Assembly: GCA_016584305.1 (NCBI GenBank)
Contig: JACEEZ010020269.1
Span: forward strand, 56,595-120,594
Source: Chionoecetes opilio
Taxonomy: Eukaryota > Arthropoda > Malacostraca > Decapoda > Majidae
Direction of reading: 5' to 3'
DNA: 64,000 bases
The position numbers were made by a program, and so were the translations under genes. This document shows positions 22,165 through 32,545 of this stretch, piece after piece; the first letter of the stretch is position 1, and the number at the start of each line of letters is the position of its first letter. The notes below the pieces were generated by a model, which saw only the letters and a program-made list of their open reading frames with translations, searched no databases and was not told the DNA's origin.

Positions 22165-22505
22165 CCGGTGATTTCGCCCACATGTCAGTTCGCTCACATC
22201 AATAGGTCGTTTCGCCCACAGTCAGTTCGCCCACTCGGTGGAGTCATTTCGCCCAAATTAGATAACTCCTTTACTGTGAAAGTATTTCATGCACTTATAA
22301 ACTGTCTTTCAAATGAAACTTTAGTTCAACATAATATATTATAACAATTGACGGTATTATTTTAGTGTTTGCCCATACTCCCCCCCTCCCCCAAAACAAG
22401 CTTGGGGACCGGGGGGGGGGGGGGGGGGGGCATTTTCGAACACTACTAAGACCATCTTAGGGGACTAAGACCATCTTAGCGCTAGTTGGATATTTTCGGA
22501 AGCAA
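22165..22505. other. No gene; TTTCGCCCA repeats and G-run
   Basis: Short interspersed words GTTCGCCCAC/TTTCGCCCAC recur four to five times at 22,172-22,255. Poly(G) of about 20 lies near 22,410. A direct repeat CTAAGACCATCTTAG occurs twice near 22,446-22,480. Confidence 0.5.
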
Positions 22506-22507
22506 AT

Positions 22508-22738
22508 TTCGCTCTGAATGGGTGAGTGAATGGGAGGGGGGTGATGGGTTGGGGGTGATGGGTGATGGGTGAGGGAATAGGTGAGGGGTGATGCGTAATG
22601 GGTGAGTGAATGGGTGTGTGGTGATGGGTAATGGGTGAGTGAATGGGTGGGGTGATGGGTAATTGGTGAGTGAATGGGTTGGGGGTGATGGGTAATGGGT
22701 GAGTGAATGGGTTGGGGGGTGATGTGAATGGGTTGGCG
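22508..22738. repeat. GGGTGATGGGTAATGGGTGAGTGAAT minisatellite
   Basis: Units of about 33 bp built of GTGATGGGTAATGGGTGAGTG. The same unit is found in separate arrays at 37,735-38,017, 44,261-44,546 and 51,749-51,975, with a short piece at 33,713-33,755. Its presence at several transposon junctions suggests that it travels with, or attracts, mobile elements. Confidence 0.85.
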
Positions 22739-22739
22739 T

Positions 22740-22916
22740 TAATACATACATTTCTACATCCATGATTTCAAGAAAGTTAGAAGGGGCTATCTGGAGAGTC
22801 TGTGTTTGGTGGGCCTTCGGCCCACCAAACACAGGTGGTGGGCCAATGGCACACCAATAGCCCTCCGCAGGAGCTAGCCAAAAAGTCCGCCCGGAGGGCG
22901 GCTTTGCGGCTAGTTA
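22740..22916 (+). mobile_element. Possible Helitron-type 3' end (hairpin plus CTAG)
   Basis: The block ends with the GC hairpin GTCCGCCCGGAGGGCGGCTT, then TGCGGCTAG followed by T. A 3' hairpin 5-12 bp before a CTRR terminus inserted before T is the Helitron signature. A diverged copy at 53,957-54,093 has the same hairpin and TGCGGCTA before TATATA. A second perfect hairpin, GGTGGGCCTTCGGCCCACC, sits at 22,808-22,826. No Rep/helicase, so non-autonomous if Helitron. Confidence 0.4.
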
Positions 22917-23671
22917 TCACATAAAACACAGTAAAACACATTAAATAAAGGTCATTATGAGACTGAAGAAATATGCATGAACAATATTTCGTTTTCCGAT
23001 AAATTAATTACAACCATGCATGCATTACCGTTAACTAAATAAATAACATCATTAATCGGGTAATTTTCCCGATTGATGATGTTATTTATTCACTTATATA
23101 TTTCGTTTTCTGATAAATGAATTAGCACCATGCATAAATTAGCGTTAACTAAATAAATAACATCATCAATCGGGAAAATTACCCGATTGATAATTTTATT
23201 TATTTAGTTAACGCTAATTTATGCATGGTTCTAATTCATTTATCAGAAAACTAAATATATCAATGGAAAGCTAATAAAATTGCACTTCTATTGATATGTT
23301 TCATGGTAAATGTTGACTCGCAAAGTTTTAAATGGCGAAGAGTTGAAGTTAATAATATGTTCATGCATATTTCTTCAGAGTCTCGTAATGACATTTCTTT
23401 AGCGTGCTTTAAAGTTTTTTATTTGATAATATTATAGAACAAACATTTACGAAGATAACATTGTATCATATATACTGATAAACCATAGTCTATATGATTT
23501 TCATTGATAGCCATATGCAGCAAGTGAATGAAATGGGCCAGCAGACTGGTTAACTCCTGCCGCACGGCGGAGGTCGATTTCACGCGCACCACAGGGCACC
23601 CCGGAGTGAGGTATCTTGTTGTAGAATATCTTTGGTACCATGCAAATATTAGCGTTAAATAAATGGTGTGC

Positions 23672-23780
23672 AGAAAATTCCACCCAAGAAAATTCCACCA
23701 ACGAAAATTCCACCCAGAAAATTCAACCCAAGAAAATTTCACCCATGTAAATTTCCACCCAAGAAAGTTCCACCCACAAA
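23672..23780. repeat. GAAAATTCCACCCAA minisatellite in the MULE terminus
   Basis: Seven to eight units of about 15 bp. The inverted counterpart at 31,545-31,657 has GGGTGGAATTTTCTT units. Such subterminal arrays often act as transposase-binding sites in MULEs. Confidence 0.75.
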
Positions 23781-23948
23781 TGATAAATGGTAATAATGCA
23801 TACAACATGTTTCAAAAACTTTCATTTTATTGCTTTATTTTCCGGACAACCAAAATGGTCCCAGTGTTAAAAACCAGGTTAAAAACGAGGTTTAAAAATT
23901 AAGGCACACATAAACTACTTTTTCATTGTATTTTATTTAAAGCTTAGT

Positions 23949-24994
23949 TTAATGAAGATTATGTGCAACGCCTTTCAGAAACTCCATGATGTCTCCACGA
24001 TAGTTCTCCACGAGGGTTTTCAGTCTTTTGTTTATAGTCTTGTATTTTTTTCGTTTTTGACTCTCATCTCCTCTTCGGACGTGCAATAATTTTGTTTGTG
24101 TGAGGGCTTCTTCTTTTTGTAGTGCATCACAAAGCTTCCACAAATTCGGGTGCATACTTGTTATAGACGCTCTTAGTGCACTGTGAAAACCTTCTACAGC
24201 ATTATTAGTTCTAGGTTGGTCATTCAGAGTACGCTCTCGTACGTTCCACACTTCAATTGGGAAAAGAGGTTCTACTCTTCTTTGTCGTTCGCCCCTTCCC
24301 CGTTGAATACCAATGTAGGCGCCTTCAAAGTATGTAATGAATTCAGCTGGTATAACTTCATCATCAGACAGAAGCTCGAATGCATCAACAACGTCCTCGA
24401 GCGGTAGAAAGGCCAAGCCACTAAAGCATTTTATTTTAAGAGCAAAAGAAGGGTCATTGTTGTACTGCTCTTTTTTACCAATTTGACATATCTTCCGCCA
24501 ACAGGATTGACCAAAATGAAACAAACAACCAGAAACTACAGCACTGTGAAAAACCGTTGTGAAAGCAGTGTGTACAGCTATCTCAAAATCCATGATGCAC
24601 TGAACTGGTCGACTATTTGGACGTAAGTTAAAAATAGCCGAAAAAAGTCTTCGATAGGTAGCTTCTTTTTTATTAGGAAGCAAAGCAAACACACGTGGGA
24701 GACATGAATCATTAATGATAGCATGAACCGTAAAAAGCTGGGTCCAAAGCTTTGGTGCTGCTTTGAATGTTCCATCACAAGCCCATGAGTTACTTGTTGC
24801 TAATTCATCCAAGCCAGAATCTGTTGCAAATATTAGTATTCGATGCACGTCATCAATGCCACTATCAAACGCCAAGAAACTGGAACCATCAGCAAGATAT
24901 TTAAATGAATCTGGGATTTCATATCCAGTGCAACATGCTGGAAGTGCAGGATATCCTAAAGCAGTCCGTCGCCAGTTTTGAATAGTCCTAGAAA
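23949..24994 (-). pseudogene. MULE transposase, catalytic part
   Basis: About 349 uninterrupted codons. Three catalytic blocks appear in order: NSWACDGTFKAAPKLWTQLF (first Asp), CIMDFEIAVHTAF with SGCLFHFGQS (second Asp and the C-x2-H of MULE domains), and RTNNAVEGFHSALRA (Glu). This matches the MULE transposase domain of FLYWCH-linked animal elements. The frame starts at the LINE insertion (SRTIQN, duplicated at the other side) and ends at a normal TAA after VAHNLH. The N-terminal part continues at 30,527-30,892 beyond the LINE. Apart from the insertion this half has no stop or frameshift. Confidence 0.85.
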
Positions 24995-25002
24995 TCAATC
25001 AA

Positions 25003-26512
25003 TCAATCATTGGGGGCATACGCCGGGGGGCGCGTCGCCTCGCCCACCCTACGACGCCACTCCCGGGGGTCACCACGCGCGAGTTCCCATGCAGGCTCCT
25101 TTCCCATACCAAGCAGCTCTCGACAAGAAACATCAACTTGCCCCAGCCACGAGCCTTGTGGGCGCCCCCTTGGCCTCCTCCACGCCGGATTGTCTCTTAC
25201 AGATACAACCCGATGGGAAGGATAAGTTTCAGGGTAGCGTGCCACATGCCCATATAGCCGAAGTTGGCGTTGACGGACTATGCAGGTAATAGGCCTCGAT
25301 TCAGTCTCACGGTGCAATCGCTGATTTGACACGTAATCATCCCAGCGATACCCCATGATTCTGCGAAGACACTTATTACCAAAGGCATTGATTCGTCTCT
25401 TCAAGTCACTATTTAGTGTCCATGTCTCACAACCATAGAGTAAGACAGGATCCCCAAGCGAATTGAAGATCCGGATCTTTGTCCTCCTGCACAGGTACCG
25501 ACAACGCCAAATACTCCCGCTGAGCGAGTCCATAACACCGTGGGCTATGCCAATCCGCCGTAAGGCTTCTTGACGTGACCCGCCGTCATTATGGACTGCG
25601 CTACCAAGGTATGTAAAACTTTCCAAGATCTCAATGTCCTCGCCACACGCATGAACAGACTGTACTACTTCATCTAGTAAGTCTCCAAACACCTGGACCT
25701 TGGTCTTGAGCCAGGAGACCGCAAGTCCCAAAGTCTTTGCCTCCTCGTGCAGCGCCTCGAGAGCCATCACCAGGACCTCCAGCGACTCAGCAAAGATTAC
25801 TGCATCATCGGCAAAAACAAGATCAGTGATCTTGGTGTTGCCGACGGATGCTCCACAATCACTTTGATCTACAACCTTGTCCAATACCCAGTCCATACAA
25901 GCGTTGAAAAGTGATGGGGCAAGGACGCACCCTTGCCTCACTCCTGTATTCACAGGAAAGAAGCTCGATACACCTGCCCCACACTTCACAGCACTCTCAG
26001 TCCCAGAATACAGACCAGTTATCAAACCAATAGTCCTTGCAGGAATCCCTCGAAGTCGCAGAAGATCCCAGAGTGACTCACGATGCACTTAGTCAAACGC
26101 CTTCTTGAGATCAACATAGGCTGCAAGCATCCCCTGTCGAAACTCACGTCGGCGTTCCACCAGGACACGAAGCGCTAGGATACGGTCGGTTGTTGACTTA
26201 CCAGGCGTGAACCCAGACTGCTGAGGTCTCTGATGCTTCACCAGATGACTGCGAATTCGTGTCAGCAATAGATGGGGCAAGCACCTTGCTTGGTACGCTG
26301 AGCAGTGTAATACCGCGGTAATTGTTGCAGTCCTGACGCGTCCCTTTCCCTTTCCAGATAGGGACGACCAGGCCCCTTTTCCAGTCAGGAGGAATGGTAC
26401 CTGATTGCCACACGGCAGTCAGGACAGCATGCAACCCGCGGATCATGGCCTCACCCCCAGCTTTGAGGAGCTCCGCACTGATATTACAAACCTTTACATG
26501 CCTTTCCACCCT
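25003..26512 (-). pseudogene. LINE reverse transcriptase
   Basis: Motifs in order: NNYRGITLLSVPSKVL, QSGFTPGKSTTDRI, AAYVDLKKAFD, TGVRQGCVLAPSLFN, TDLVFADDAVIFAES (catalytic FADD) and a C-terminal RRIMGYRWDDYVSNQRL, QRQLRLYGHVARYP. A TAA at 26,089-26,091 replaces the Ser after KKAFD, a one-base insertion (CCCC) near 26,277 breaks the frame after PSKVLA, and another shift lies near 26,490. The copy is therefore inactive. It ends RPPAYAPND, the usual C-terminus in related copies. Confidence 0.9.
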
Positions 26513-27180
26513 TCAACTTTGCTACAGCCTCTCTGACTTCGTCAAGAGAGGGTGCGGTTTCGTCAATGGGAGGATCGGCATCCACTGCCTGTAACCCAGT
26601 GGTGTGAAGCTGCTCAGTTGGAGGGTCCACCGTGAACAACTGCCCAAAGTACTCAGCCCAACGAGCCATCTGCCCATCCATGTCCGACACGAGGCGCCCA
26701 TCTGCTGTTCGAATAGCACTCGCCCGAGAAGGAGACTTGGAACGGAGCTTCTTCAGGGCTCGGTAGGCGGGTCGGAGGTCATTAGCGTTCAAATGACCCT
26801 CGACATCCTCAGCGAGACTCCTGACATACCTCTCCTTGTCACTCCTCAGGAGGGTTCTAGTCCGGCGTGACAGAGCCCTGTGCTGGTCCCGGTTCCCAGC
26901 CAGCCTGGCAGCGCGACTCTCCTCGATTTTCTCCAGCGTCTCCGTCGAGACAAAACCACGCCTTGACCTCGGGCGCTCCCCAATACACTCCTTGGCAGCC
27001 TGTAGAGTTTCACGTTTGAAGGTATCCCACAGTTCTACAGGATCCCCGAAAGCACGAGCACATCAAACCCGATTTGAGACTGCCACCGCATACTCATGAG
27101 CACATGTCAAGTCCTTCAGTTTCTCAAGATGAAACACAGTATGGTTACCTCTTGAGATTCTTCTGGACTTGACATGATCC
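26513..27180 (-). pseudogene. LINE linker between endonuclease and reverse transcriptase
   Basis: The minus strand continues upstream with ELWDTFKRETLQAAKECIGE, SRRGFVSTETLEKIEESRAA and LRPAYRALKKLRSKSPSRAS, the connecting domain of this LINE. A TGA interrupts it near 27,068. Position 27,181 is the TTAA where the later DNA transposon entered. Confidence 0.8.
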
Positions 27181-27539
27181 TTAAAGTAATCGTCCAGACC
27201 ATTTCATCATTCCTGATTTAATGCAATCAAATCATAGCCATTAACGAGTATATCAACAATACGTCGTCACTTTTTGTATCCAGTCAGCCGTTTTTAAATA
27301 ATCCGCAATCAAAATCTGCAAATTCCCCGAGTTCTCAAAACACACTCAAGATTTGCAGACGCTCAGGCTCAGACTCTGTGACGTAGCATCAGGGAGGCTC
27401 CTCTTCCCGCGCTTGATCAGAGGCACGTAAACACAGAGATAAATATAATAGTACTTGAAGATATTTGGGTGTTTCTGATAGATTTTTTTTGCTATATGCC
27501 ACATGCATGCATCCTTTATGGGTGCAGCATGCTTCCTTC

Positions 27540-28330
27540 CCACACACGCGCGCTGCACACCGACACCTTCCACACACACACGCCTCCTTCCCACACACAC
27601 GCTTGCATACACGCCTCCTTCCCACACACACGCCTGCAACACACGCCTGCGTCCCACACACATGCCTGCACAACCGACACCCTTCCCATACTCACGCTGC
27701 ACACACGCCTCCGTCCCACACACACGCCTTCACACCGACACCCTTCCCACACTCACGCCTGCACACACGCCTCCGTCCCACACACAAACCTGCACACCGA
27801 CACCCTGCCCACACTCACGCCTGCACACACGCCTCCGTCCCACACACACGCCTGCCACACCGACACCCTTCCCACACTCACGCCTGCACACACGCCTCCT
27901 TCCCCCACACACGCCTGCACACACGCTTCCTCCTACACACACGCCTGCACACCGACCACCCTTCCCACACATACACCTGCACACACGCCTCCTTCCCACA
28001 CACACGCTTGCATACACGCCTCCTTCCCACACACACGCCTGCAGACACGCTTCCTACCCACACACACGCCTGCACACCGACACCCTTCCCACACAGACGC
28101 CTGCACACACACACGCCTGCACAACACGCCTCCTTCCCACACACACGCCTGCACACACGCCTCTTCCCACACACACGCTTCCTTCCCACACACCACGCCT
28201 GCCCACCGACACCCTTCCCACACACCACGCCTGCACACACGCCTCCTTCCCACACACACGTCTGCACACCGACACCCTTCTTACACACACGCCTGCACAC
28301 ACGCCTCCTTCCCACACACACGCCCTCCAC
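27540..28330. repeat. CACACACGCCTGCACAC minisatellite
   Basis: About 25 units of roughly 29-32 bp alternating CACACACGCCTGCACACACG, CCTCCTTCC and CCGACACCCTTCC. All three forward frames stay open for over 300 codons because the unit lacks stops, which is not evidence of coding. From 28,331 to 28,430 the unit runs in the opposite orientation, giving a hairpin at CACACGTGTGTG. Confidence 0.9.
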
Positions 28331-28430
28331 ACACGTGTGTGTTGTGTGTGTGCAGGAAGGGTGTTGGTGCGCAGGCGTGTGTGTGGGAAGGAGGCGTGTG
28401 TGCAGGCGTGTGTGTGGGAAGAGTGTCGGC

Positions 28431-29530
28431 CACAGCGACAGAGAGAGATTCACTCGGCCGCTTTTTTAAACATGGACTAGGGAGAGTCTAACGTGGAGCT
28501 TTAGACTTTAGACTCAAGTAGTACCAATGCCAAGAACGCGTGCTTTAGACGCCAGCAGCGAGAGCTAACATGATCCTATGTTGATCCACCACTGCGCTAG
28601 GGTTGGCAGCCCTGAACCAGGGAGATCATATATTGGGGGACGGAGAACGGAAGAGTCATTTGTCTCCGCGCCCTGCTACCGAGAACAACAAAACTCACCA
28701 TACCATATATGAACCTATATTCTTCATTTATTCACTTTTTTACCCACATTTTCCTTGATCTTTATAGCTCTTCCCATTATCGGGAGTCAAGATTGTCATG
28801 GTCATGTTATAGTTATTATTTAGTTGCACAACTAATGATGCCTTAATCACTAGTTGATAGTTGATAGTTTAATAGTTGATAGTTGATAGTTGACTAGTTT
28901 TTTAGTTGATAGTTGGAGTATGTGAGAGAGAGAGAGATCATGCATGAGTGAGAGGACAGTAGGATGTGAGAATGACGTGAATAGATGTGTGGAAATGGGA
29001 GACTTCTGCCGTGGCCTCCCCGTAGAGGGATGTAAGGAACCACTGTTAGCGTAGACTAGACTATTATGACCAAAAAGAGAATAAATGTCTCCTCTGTTTC
29101 CATTAATTAAATGCAAGTGCTGCTGTATAGTCGTATAAGTGAGTGACTATTATATTGCTGATAGTCTGGACTCGGCGGGCGAGGAGAGATAAACAAACCC
29201 AGATTTCGTAGGGCGCCAAACGCGGTCTTTAAAAAAATATTTCAGATGCTTCATAATCTGCAGTAGACGCATGTATACACTCATATTTTGCCAAACAGAA
29301 TATTGACAATACCGCTTTATTTATGTTAGCGTGGGCATCTGCATAGTATCGTAAATATCATTAGACTCAAGTGTTGGACAGGGTCCTGGGTGTCTAACAT
29401 TTCCAATACTATTCTCGTTAGTTTTAGACCAACTTAAGACTAATCCCCCCCGGAAAATGTTTAGAAAACGGAAAGGCCTGTCTAAAGCCGCGGTTAGTCT
29501 TAGGTTAGCCGAAGTCCACGTTTAAAGAAT
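28431..29530. other. Unassigned middle of TTAA copy 2
   Basis: No gene is seen. GATAGTTGATAGTT repeats lie at 28,855-28,915 and a GAGAGAGAGA run at 28,924. GACTCGGCGGGCGAGG (29,168) and TTAGACTCAAGT (28,507 and 29,362) recur. This DNA has no counterpart in copies 1 and 3. Confidence 0.4.
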
Positions 29531-29803
29531 CGGCCGACTGTCTGACACCGAAGTACAATCGCTCATCATAACATTTGCCGACAGGTGTCAGACAGAGTGT
29601 CTGCGGGCGTCCCTGTTCTGACGTCATCAATAACAGACGTAGCCCTGTTGGAGGGAAGATGTTTTTTTTCGCGCGCTTTTTACAAAAGTCGTGTTTTTAC
29701 GGAAATAAGGCCTGGAAATCAATTATTTTTGGTGGATTAGGTGTTTTGAATGCACATTCAACATAATTAGGCAAAAAAAAATGGGTCTGGATGATTACTT
29801 TAA

Positions 29804-30505
29804 GTGTAGCAACAACAAGTCTGTGATCTGTTCCAAAGAACTCAGCACTCCGGTAAACCCTGCAGTTCTGGAGGATCCTCCAACGAGTACTAACGAGGAT
29901 GTGGTCGATCTCCTTAGCTACCCCTCCGGCCCATTACTAAAACCATGTCCAGCGGGTGCAGCTCTGGTCTCTGATACCAAGAACCTGCAATTCTCAACCT
30001 TCTGGACCTTGCAAAGTTCAGAAGCAGAGAACTGTTGGTGTTTCTGGTACTGGAGCCATGGGGACCAACACACAACTCGTAGCCATCACTCACAGTGCCA
30101 GTAGTAGCATTGAAGTCGCCCAAAACAATGAGTGTGTCCCGAGGAGGACACTGGTCTATTACAGAGTCGAGTTTGGTGTAGAACATCTCCTTCTCTTCAG
30201 TTTTACGCATCTCGGTAGGAGCGTACACTGCAACAAGAGATATGAAACCCAGAGTGTGTTTCATCCTCACCCGCATTATACGCTCATCAACCGGAGTAAC
30301 CTCAACAACTGACGGCTGCAGTTTGCTGGAGATGCCTATAGCTACTCCCCGTACACGGTGACCATTGCTCATGCCGGACCAGTAGTAGGTGTAACCCCCA
30401 CTGCTAGTCTCGCCACTGCCAGGCCTCCTCGTCTCAGAGAGTCCCACTATATCCACCCTCAGCCTACTGAGCTCGCCCGATAGGAGAGGTAGTCGATGAT
30501 CGATG
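29804..30505 (-). pseudogene. LINE APE-type endonuclease
   Basis: The minus strand reads VDIVGLSETRRPGSGETSSG, RGVAIGISSKLQPSVVEVTP, TLIVLGDFNATTG and, after a shift near 29,965, AEFFGTDHRLVVATL. The blocks LSETR, GDFNA and GTDHR are the endonuclease/exonuclease/phosphatase active-site motifs. The first 20-30 residues, including the N-terminal Asn motif, are missing by 5' truncation at 30,505. The frame joins directly to 27,180 when the TTAA element is removed. Confidence 0.9.
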
Positions 30506-30526
30506 AGTTTTGAATAGTCCTAGAAA

Positions 30527-30892
30527 GCGTGTTAATATTTTGCAATTGCGATCTAGCTTCTTCCTGAAGTGGTTGTGTAGCACCTGCTATTAATTCTTTT
30601 GTTGATGTTGCACAACCCGCATGCACTGCATCGCACATCGAATTTACTGCAATCCGTGCTTCTACTTTAGCACATGAAGCCGGATGAGTATGACTTCCTG
30701 AACGAAACACTGAGACGGGCTCGTCACAGTTGTAAGGCGTGTGAATACGGGCCTTGCAGCCTGTATAAAATGTTCACATCTCCAGTAAGTTTTTGTTTTG
30801 GTGGGATTGTCTTGATGCTTCTCATAGACGTAGTTTTCTTCATCACACAGTTTTCTTTTTCCTTTTTCACTTTTAATAAATGTCAGTGCCAT
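30527..30892 (-). pseudogene. FLYWCH zinc finger and N-terminus of the MULE transposase
   Basis: A start at 30,892 gives MALTFIKSEKGKRKLCDEEN, then YVYEK and KTYWRCEHF. After a one-base shift near 30,755 the next frame gives CKARIHT, then SHTHPASCAKVEARIAVNSM and leads to INTLSRTIQN at the LINE junction, continuing as WRRTALGYP at 24,960. F..S..GK, Y.Y, YWRC, and CKARxHT together are the FLYWCH finger common at the N-terminus of animal MULE transposases. The shift could be mutation or consensus error. Confidence 0.75.
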
Positions 30893-30969
30893 GGTATATG
30901 GTATAAATGGGCACGTTTTAATGTAATGGAGAGTAGGGAGAAACTGAAGTAGTAGCCTACATACCTTCA

Positions 30970-31180
30970 GAGGAAGCTTCTGCTTCGAAGCTTTGAATTT
31001 TCATACTCACAAGCGTTTATATTTTTCGGTACTAATTTCACAACCCAAAAGCTTCGGTACACCAAAAAGAACGCACGCACGCACGCACGCATGCACGAAA
31101 CGCACGCACGCACACACACACACACACGCACACGCACACACACACACAACACACACACACACACTAGGGGAGTGGGTGTG
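30970..31180. repeat. Inverted AGCTTC motif and (CACG)n/(CA)n microsatellite
   Basis: AAGCTTCTGCTTCGAAGCTT is palindromic at 30,975-30,994. ACGCACGC and ACACACAC runs fill 31,070-31,165. Confidence 0.7.
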
Positions 31181-31186
31181 GTTTAG

Positions 31187-31506
31187 GGAGGCGTGGCCGA
31201 GTGGTTAAAGAGCTCTGGGTTCTGTGCTAGGAGACCCTGTTTCGATCCCAGCTCGCCCCCCACAAAGGGTCTCGCTGGTGACTGAAAAGCACCCTCATGT
31301 CTGCTCGTGTACTGTGCATCTATTTAATGGCCTTGTGCCTGTGGACACTGAGCTTACATGGCCTGCCTTTAAAATATAAAATGGGTAGGTGTCACTATAA
31401 GCAATTACTCCGCTCACTGACAGGCTCCGACCACAGATACGGAGGTACTACATATAGCCTACGAGCAATAAAGGGATAACATAAAAAAAAAAAAAAAAAA
31501 AAAAAA
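31187..31506 (+). mobile_element. tRNA-derived SINE
   Basis: GGCGTGGCCGAGTGGTTAAA carries a pol III A box (TGGCCGAGTGG, 31,194-31,204) and GTTTCGATCCC (31,239-31,249) is a B box at the correct distance. The head resembles a Ser/Leu-type tRNA. A body of about 240 bp and a poly(A) tail (31,483-31,506) follow, the standard SINE layout. It lies inside the MULE's right flank. The A/B boxes should act as its internal promoter. Confidence 0.8.
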
Positions 31507-31675
31507 CCCTAAAAGCAATTTACACCGTCTATACTAATTTCACGCATTGTGGGGGGAAAACTTTTTTGGGATGGAAATTTACATGGTGAAATTTCTTGGG
31601 CGGAATTTTCTGGGGGGAAATTTTTTCTTTGGGTGGAATTTTCTTGGGTGGAATTTTCATGGAACCAAATAAATC

Positions 31676-31696
31676 ACCGCTCTCTCCTCTCTCTCT

Positions 31697-31761
<65 letters not shown>

Positions 31762-31889
31762 TCTTCTCCTCTCTCTCTCACGGAGAAATTAAATCAGAAA
31801 TAAAATTAGAGAAATCTCTAATTTAATCTTTAATCGTGAAAGAGAGAGAGAAGAGAGGAGGAGAGACGAGAGAGAGAGAGAGAAAAACG

Positions 31890-31921
<32 letters not shown>

Positions 31922-32039
31922 AAAACCGAGGAGAGGGGAGAGAGAGAGGAGAGAGGAGAGAGAGGAGTTACCAAAATACTTTTTCCCCTAACTATATAAA
32001 AAGTAGAAAAAGTATTTTGGTAACTCTCTCTCTCTCTCT

Positions 32040-32091
<52 letters not shown>

Positions 32092-32260
32092 CTCTCTCAT
32101 ATATCTCTCTTTCTTTTCTCATTTCAAGGAGAGAGAGAGAGAGGAGGAGAGAAAAGAGAGAGAGGGGAGGGGAGAGAGAGAGAGAGAGAGAGGGGAGGAG
32201 AGAGAAGAGGAGAGAGAGAGAGAAAAGAGAGAGAGAGAGAGAGAGCGGCCGGCGCGGCGA
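31676..32260. repeat. (CT)n/(GA)n hairpin cluster
   Basis: CT tracts (31,680-31,785) meet GA tracts (31,845-31,965) around a hairpin centred near 31,817 (AAATTAGAGAAATCTCTAATTT). A second hairpin centred near 31,996 pairs GAGTTACCAAAATACTTTTT with AAAAGTATTTTGGTAACTC, followed by CT (32,030-32,098) then GA (32,128-32,250). No gene. Confidence 0.85.
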
Positions 32261-32261
32261 T

Positions 32262-32545
32262 TTATTTAGTTAACGCTTATATTTGCATGGTAATACTGTA
32301 TTTATCAGAAAACGAAATATATCAATGGAAAGCTAATAAAATTCTGCTTCTATTGATATCTTCCATTTTATAAGTTGTCCACCAAAGTTGAATGATGACG
32401 TGTTTAATTTGAATTGTAAGTTCATGCATATTTCTTCGGATCTATAAGGGACCTTTTTTTTAATGTATTTTACTGTGTTTTATGTGATAATTTTATGGGA
32501 ACAAACTTTTCCGAAGCTAATAGTATATCGTTTATACATGTATAA
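32262..32545. mobile_element. Detached right piece of the foldback element
   Basis: GATTTATTTAGTTAACGCTT, TTTGCATGG, TATCAATGGAAAGCTAATAA and TTCATGCATATTTCTTC match the arms at 20,434-23,632 in the outward orientation. It shows that the MULE and the GA/CT cluster lie inside what was once a longer foldback element. Confidence 0.65.

Larger units (their letters stand above)
20434..23632. mobile_element. Large foldback element with palindromic arms
   Basis: The left boundary ACATTCTACAACAATATACC followed by GGGTACCCTGTGGTGCGCG is mirrored by CGCGCACCACAGGGCACCCC...TTGTTGTAGAATAT ending near 23,632. Each arm contains four to five subrepeats in alternating orientation (CCATGCAT, TTAACTAAATAAATAACATC, CGGGTAATTTTCCCG, TATCAATGGAAAGCTAATA). 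A third piece lies at 32,262-32,540, beyond the MULE inserted next to this element. The middle holds a THAP-like exon, a TA-flanked MITE and a minisatellite. Long compound inverted repeats fit Foldback/MULE-type elements. Confidence 0.7.
27181..29803 (-). mobile_element. TTAA-flanked TIR element, copy 2 (inverted), inserted in the LINE
   Basis: TTAA at 27,181-27,184 and 29,800-29,803 with the same AGTAATCGTCCAGACC ends as copy 1 (one mismatch at the right end). Removing the element and one TTAA restores an uninterrupted LINE endonuclease frame (TDHRLVVATLK into VKSRRISRG), direct proof that TTAA is the duplicated target. The acidic reading frame is cut off after about 11 codons near 29,535. 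The middle is a 0.8-kb minisatellite plus about 1 kb of unrelated DNA. Confidence 0.9.
24995..30505 (-). mobile_element. RTE-like non-LTR retrotransposon, 5'-truncated, inserted in the MULE
   Basis: A 21-bp direct repeat (AGTTTTGAATAGTCCTAGAA+A) flanks it at 24,974-24,994 and 30,506-30,526. The 3' end is a short (TGAT)n tail (25,010-24,995), and the 5' end starts inside the endonuclease. It encodes an APE-type endonuclease and a reverse transcriptase in one original frame on the minus strand. A 2.6-kb TTAA element splits it at 27,181-29,803. Target duplication, truncation and tail are the signature of target-primed reverse transcription. Clade RTE is inferred from layout and tail. Confidence 0.9.
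23665..31666 (-). mobile_element. MULE-type (Mutator-like) DNA transposon
   Basis: Inverted arms contain tandem GAAAATTCCACCCAA words (23,672-23,780 and inverted 31,545-31,657). An 8-bp direct repeat AAATAAAT flanks the outer ends (23,657-23,664 and 31,667-31,674), the 8-11 bp target length expected of MULEs. Inside, on the minus strand, lie a FLYWCH-finger segment and a MULE transposase, both interrupted by a LINE at 24,995-30,505. Removing the LINE leaves about 2.5 kb, a plausible autonomous size. Confidence 0.75.

Noticed and set aside
27465..28491. Three overlapping plus-strand open frames of over 320 codons each (His/Thr/Pro-rich)
   Set aside because: They lie in a stop-free minisatellite in all three frames; length follows from the repeat unit, not from coding selection.
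31187..31270. A tRNA gene
   Set aside because: A and B boxes are present but the sequence runs into a SINE body and poly(A) tail, and no proper acceptor stem closes.
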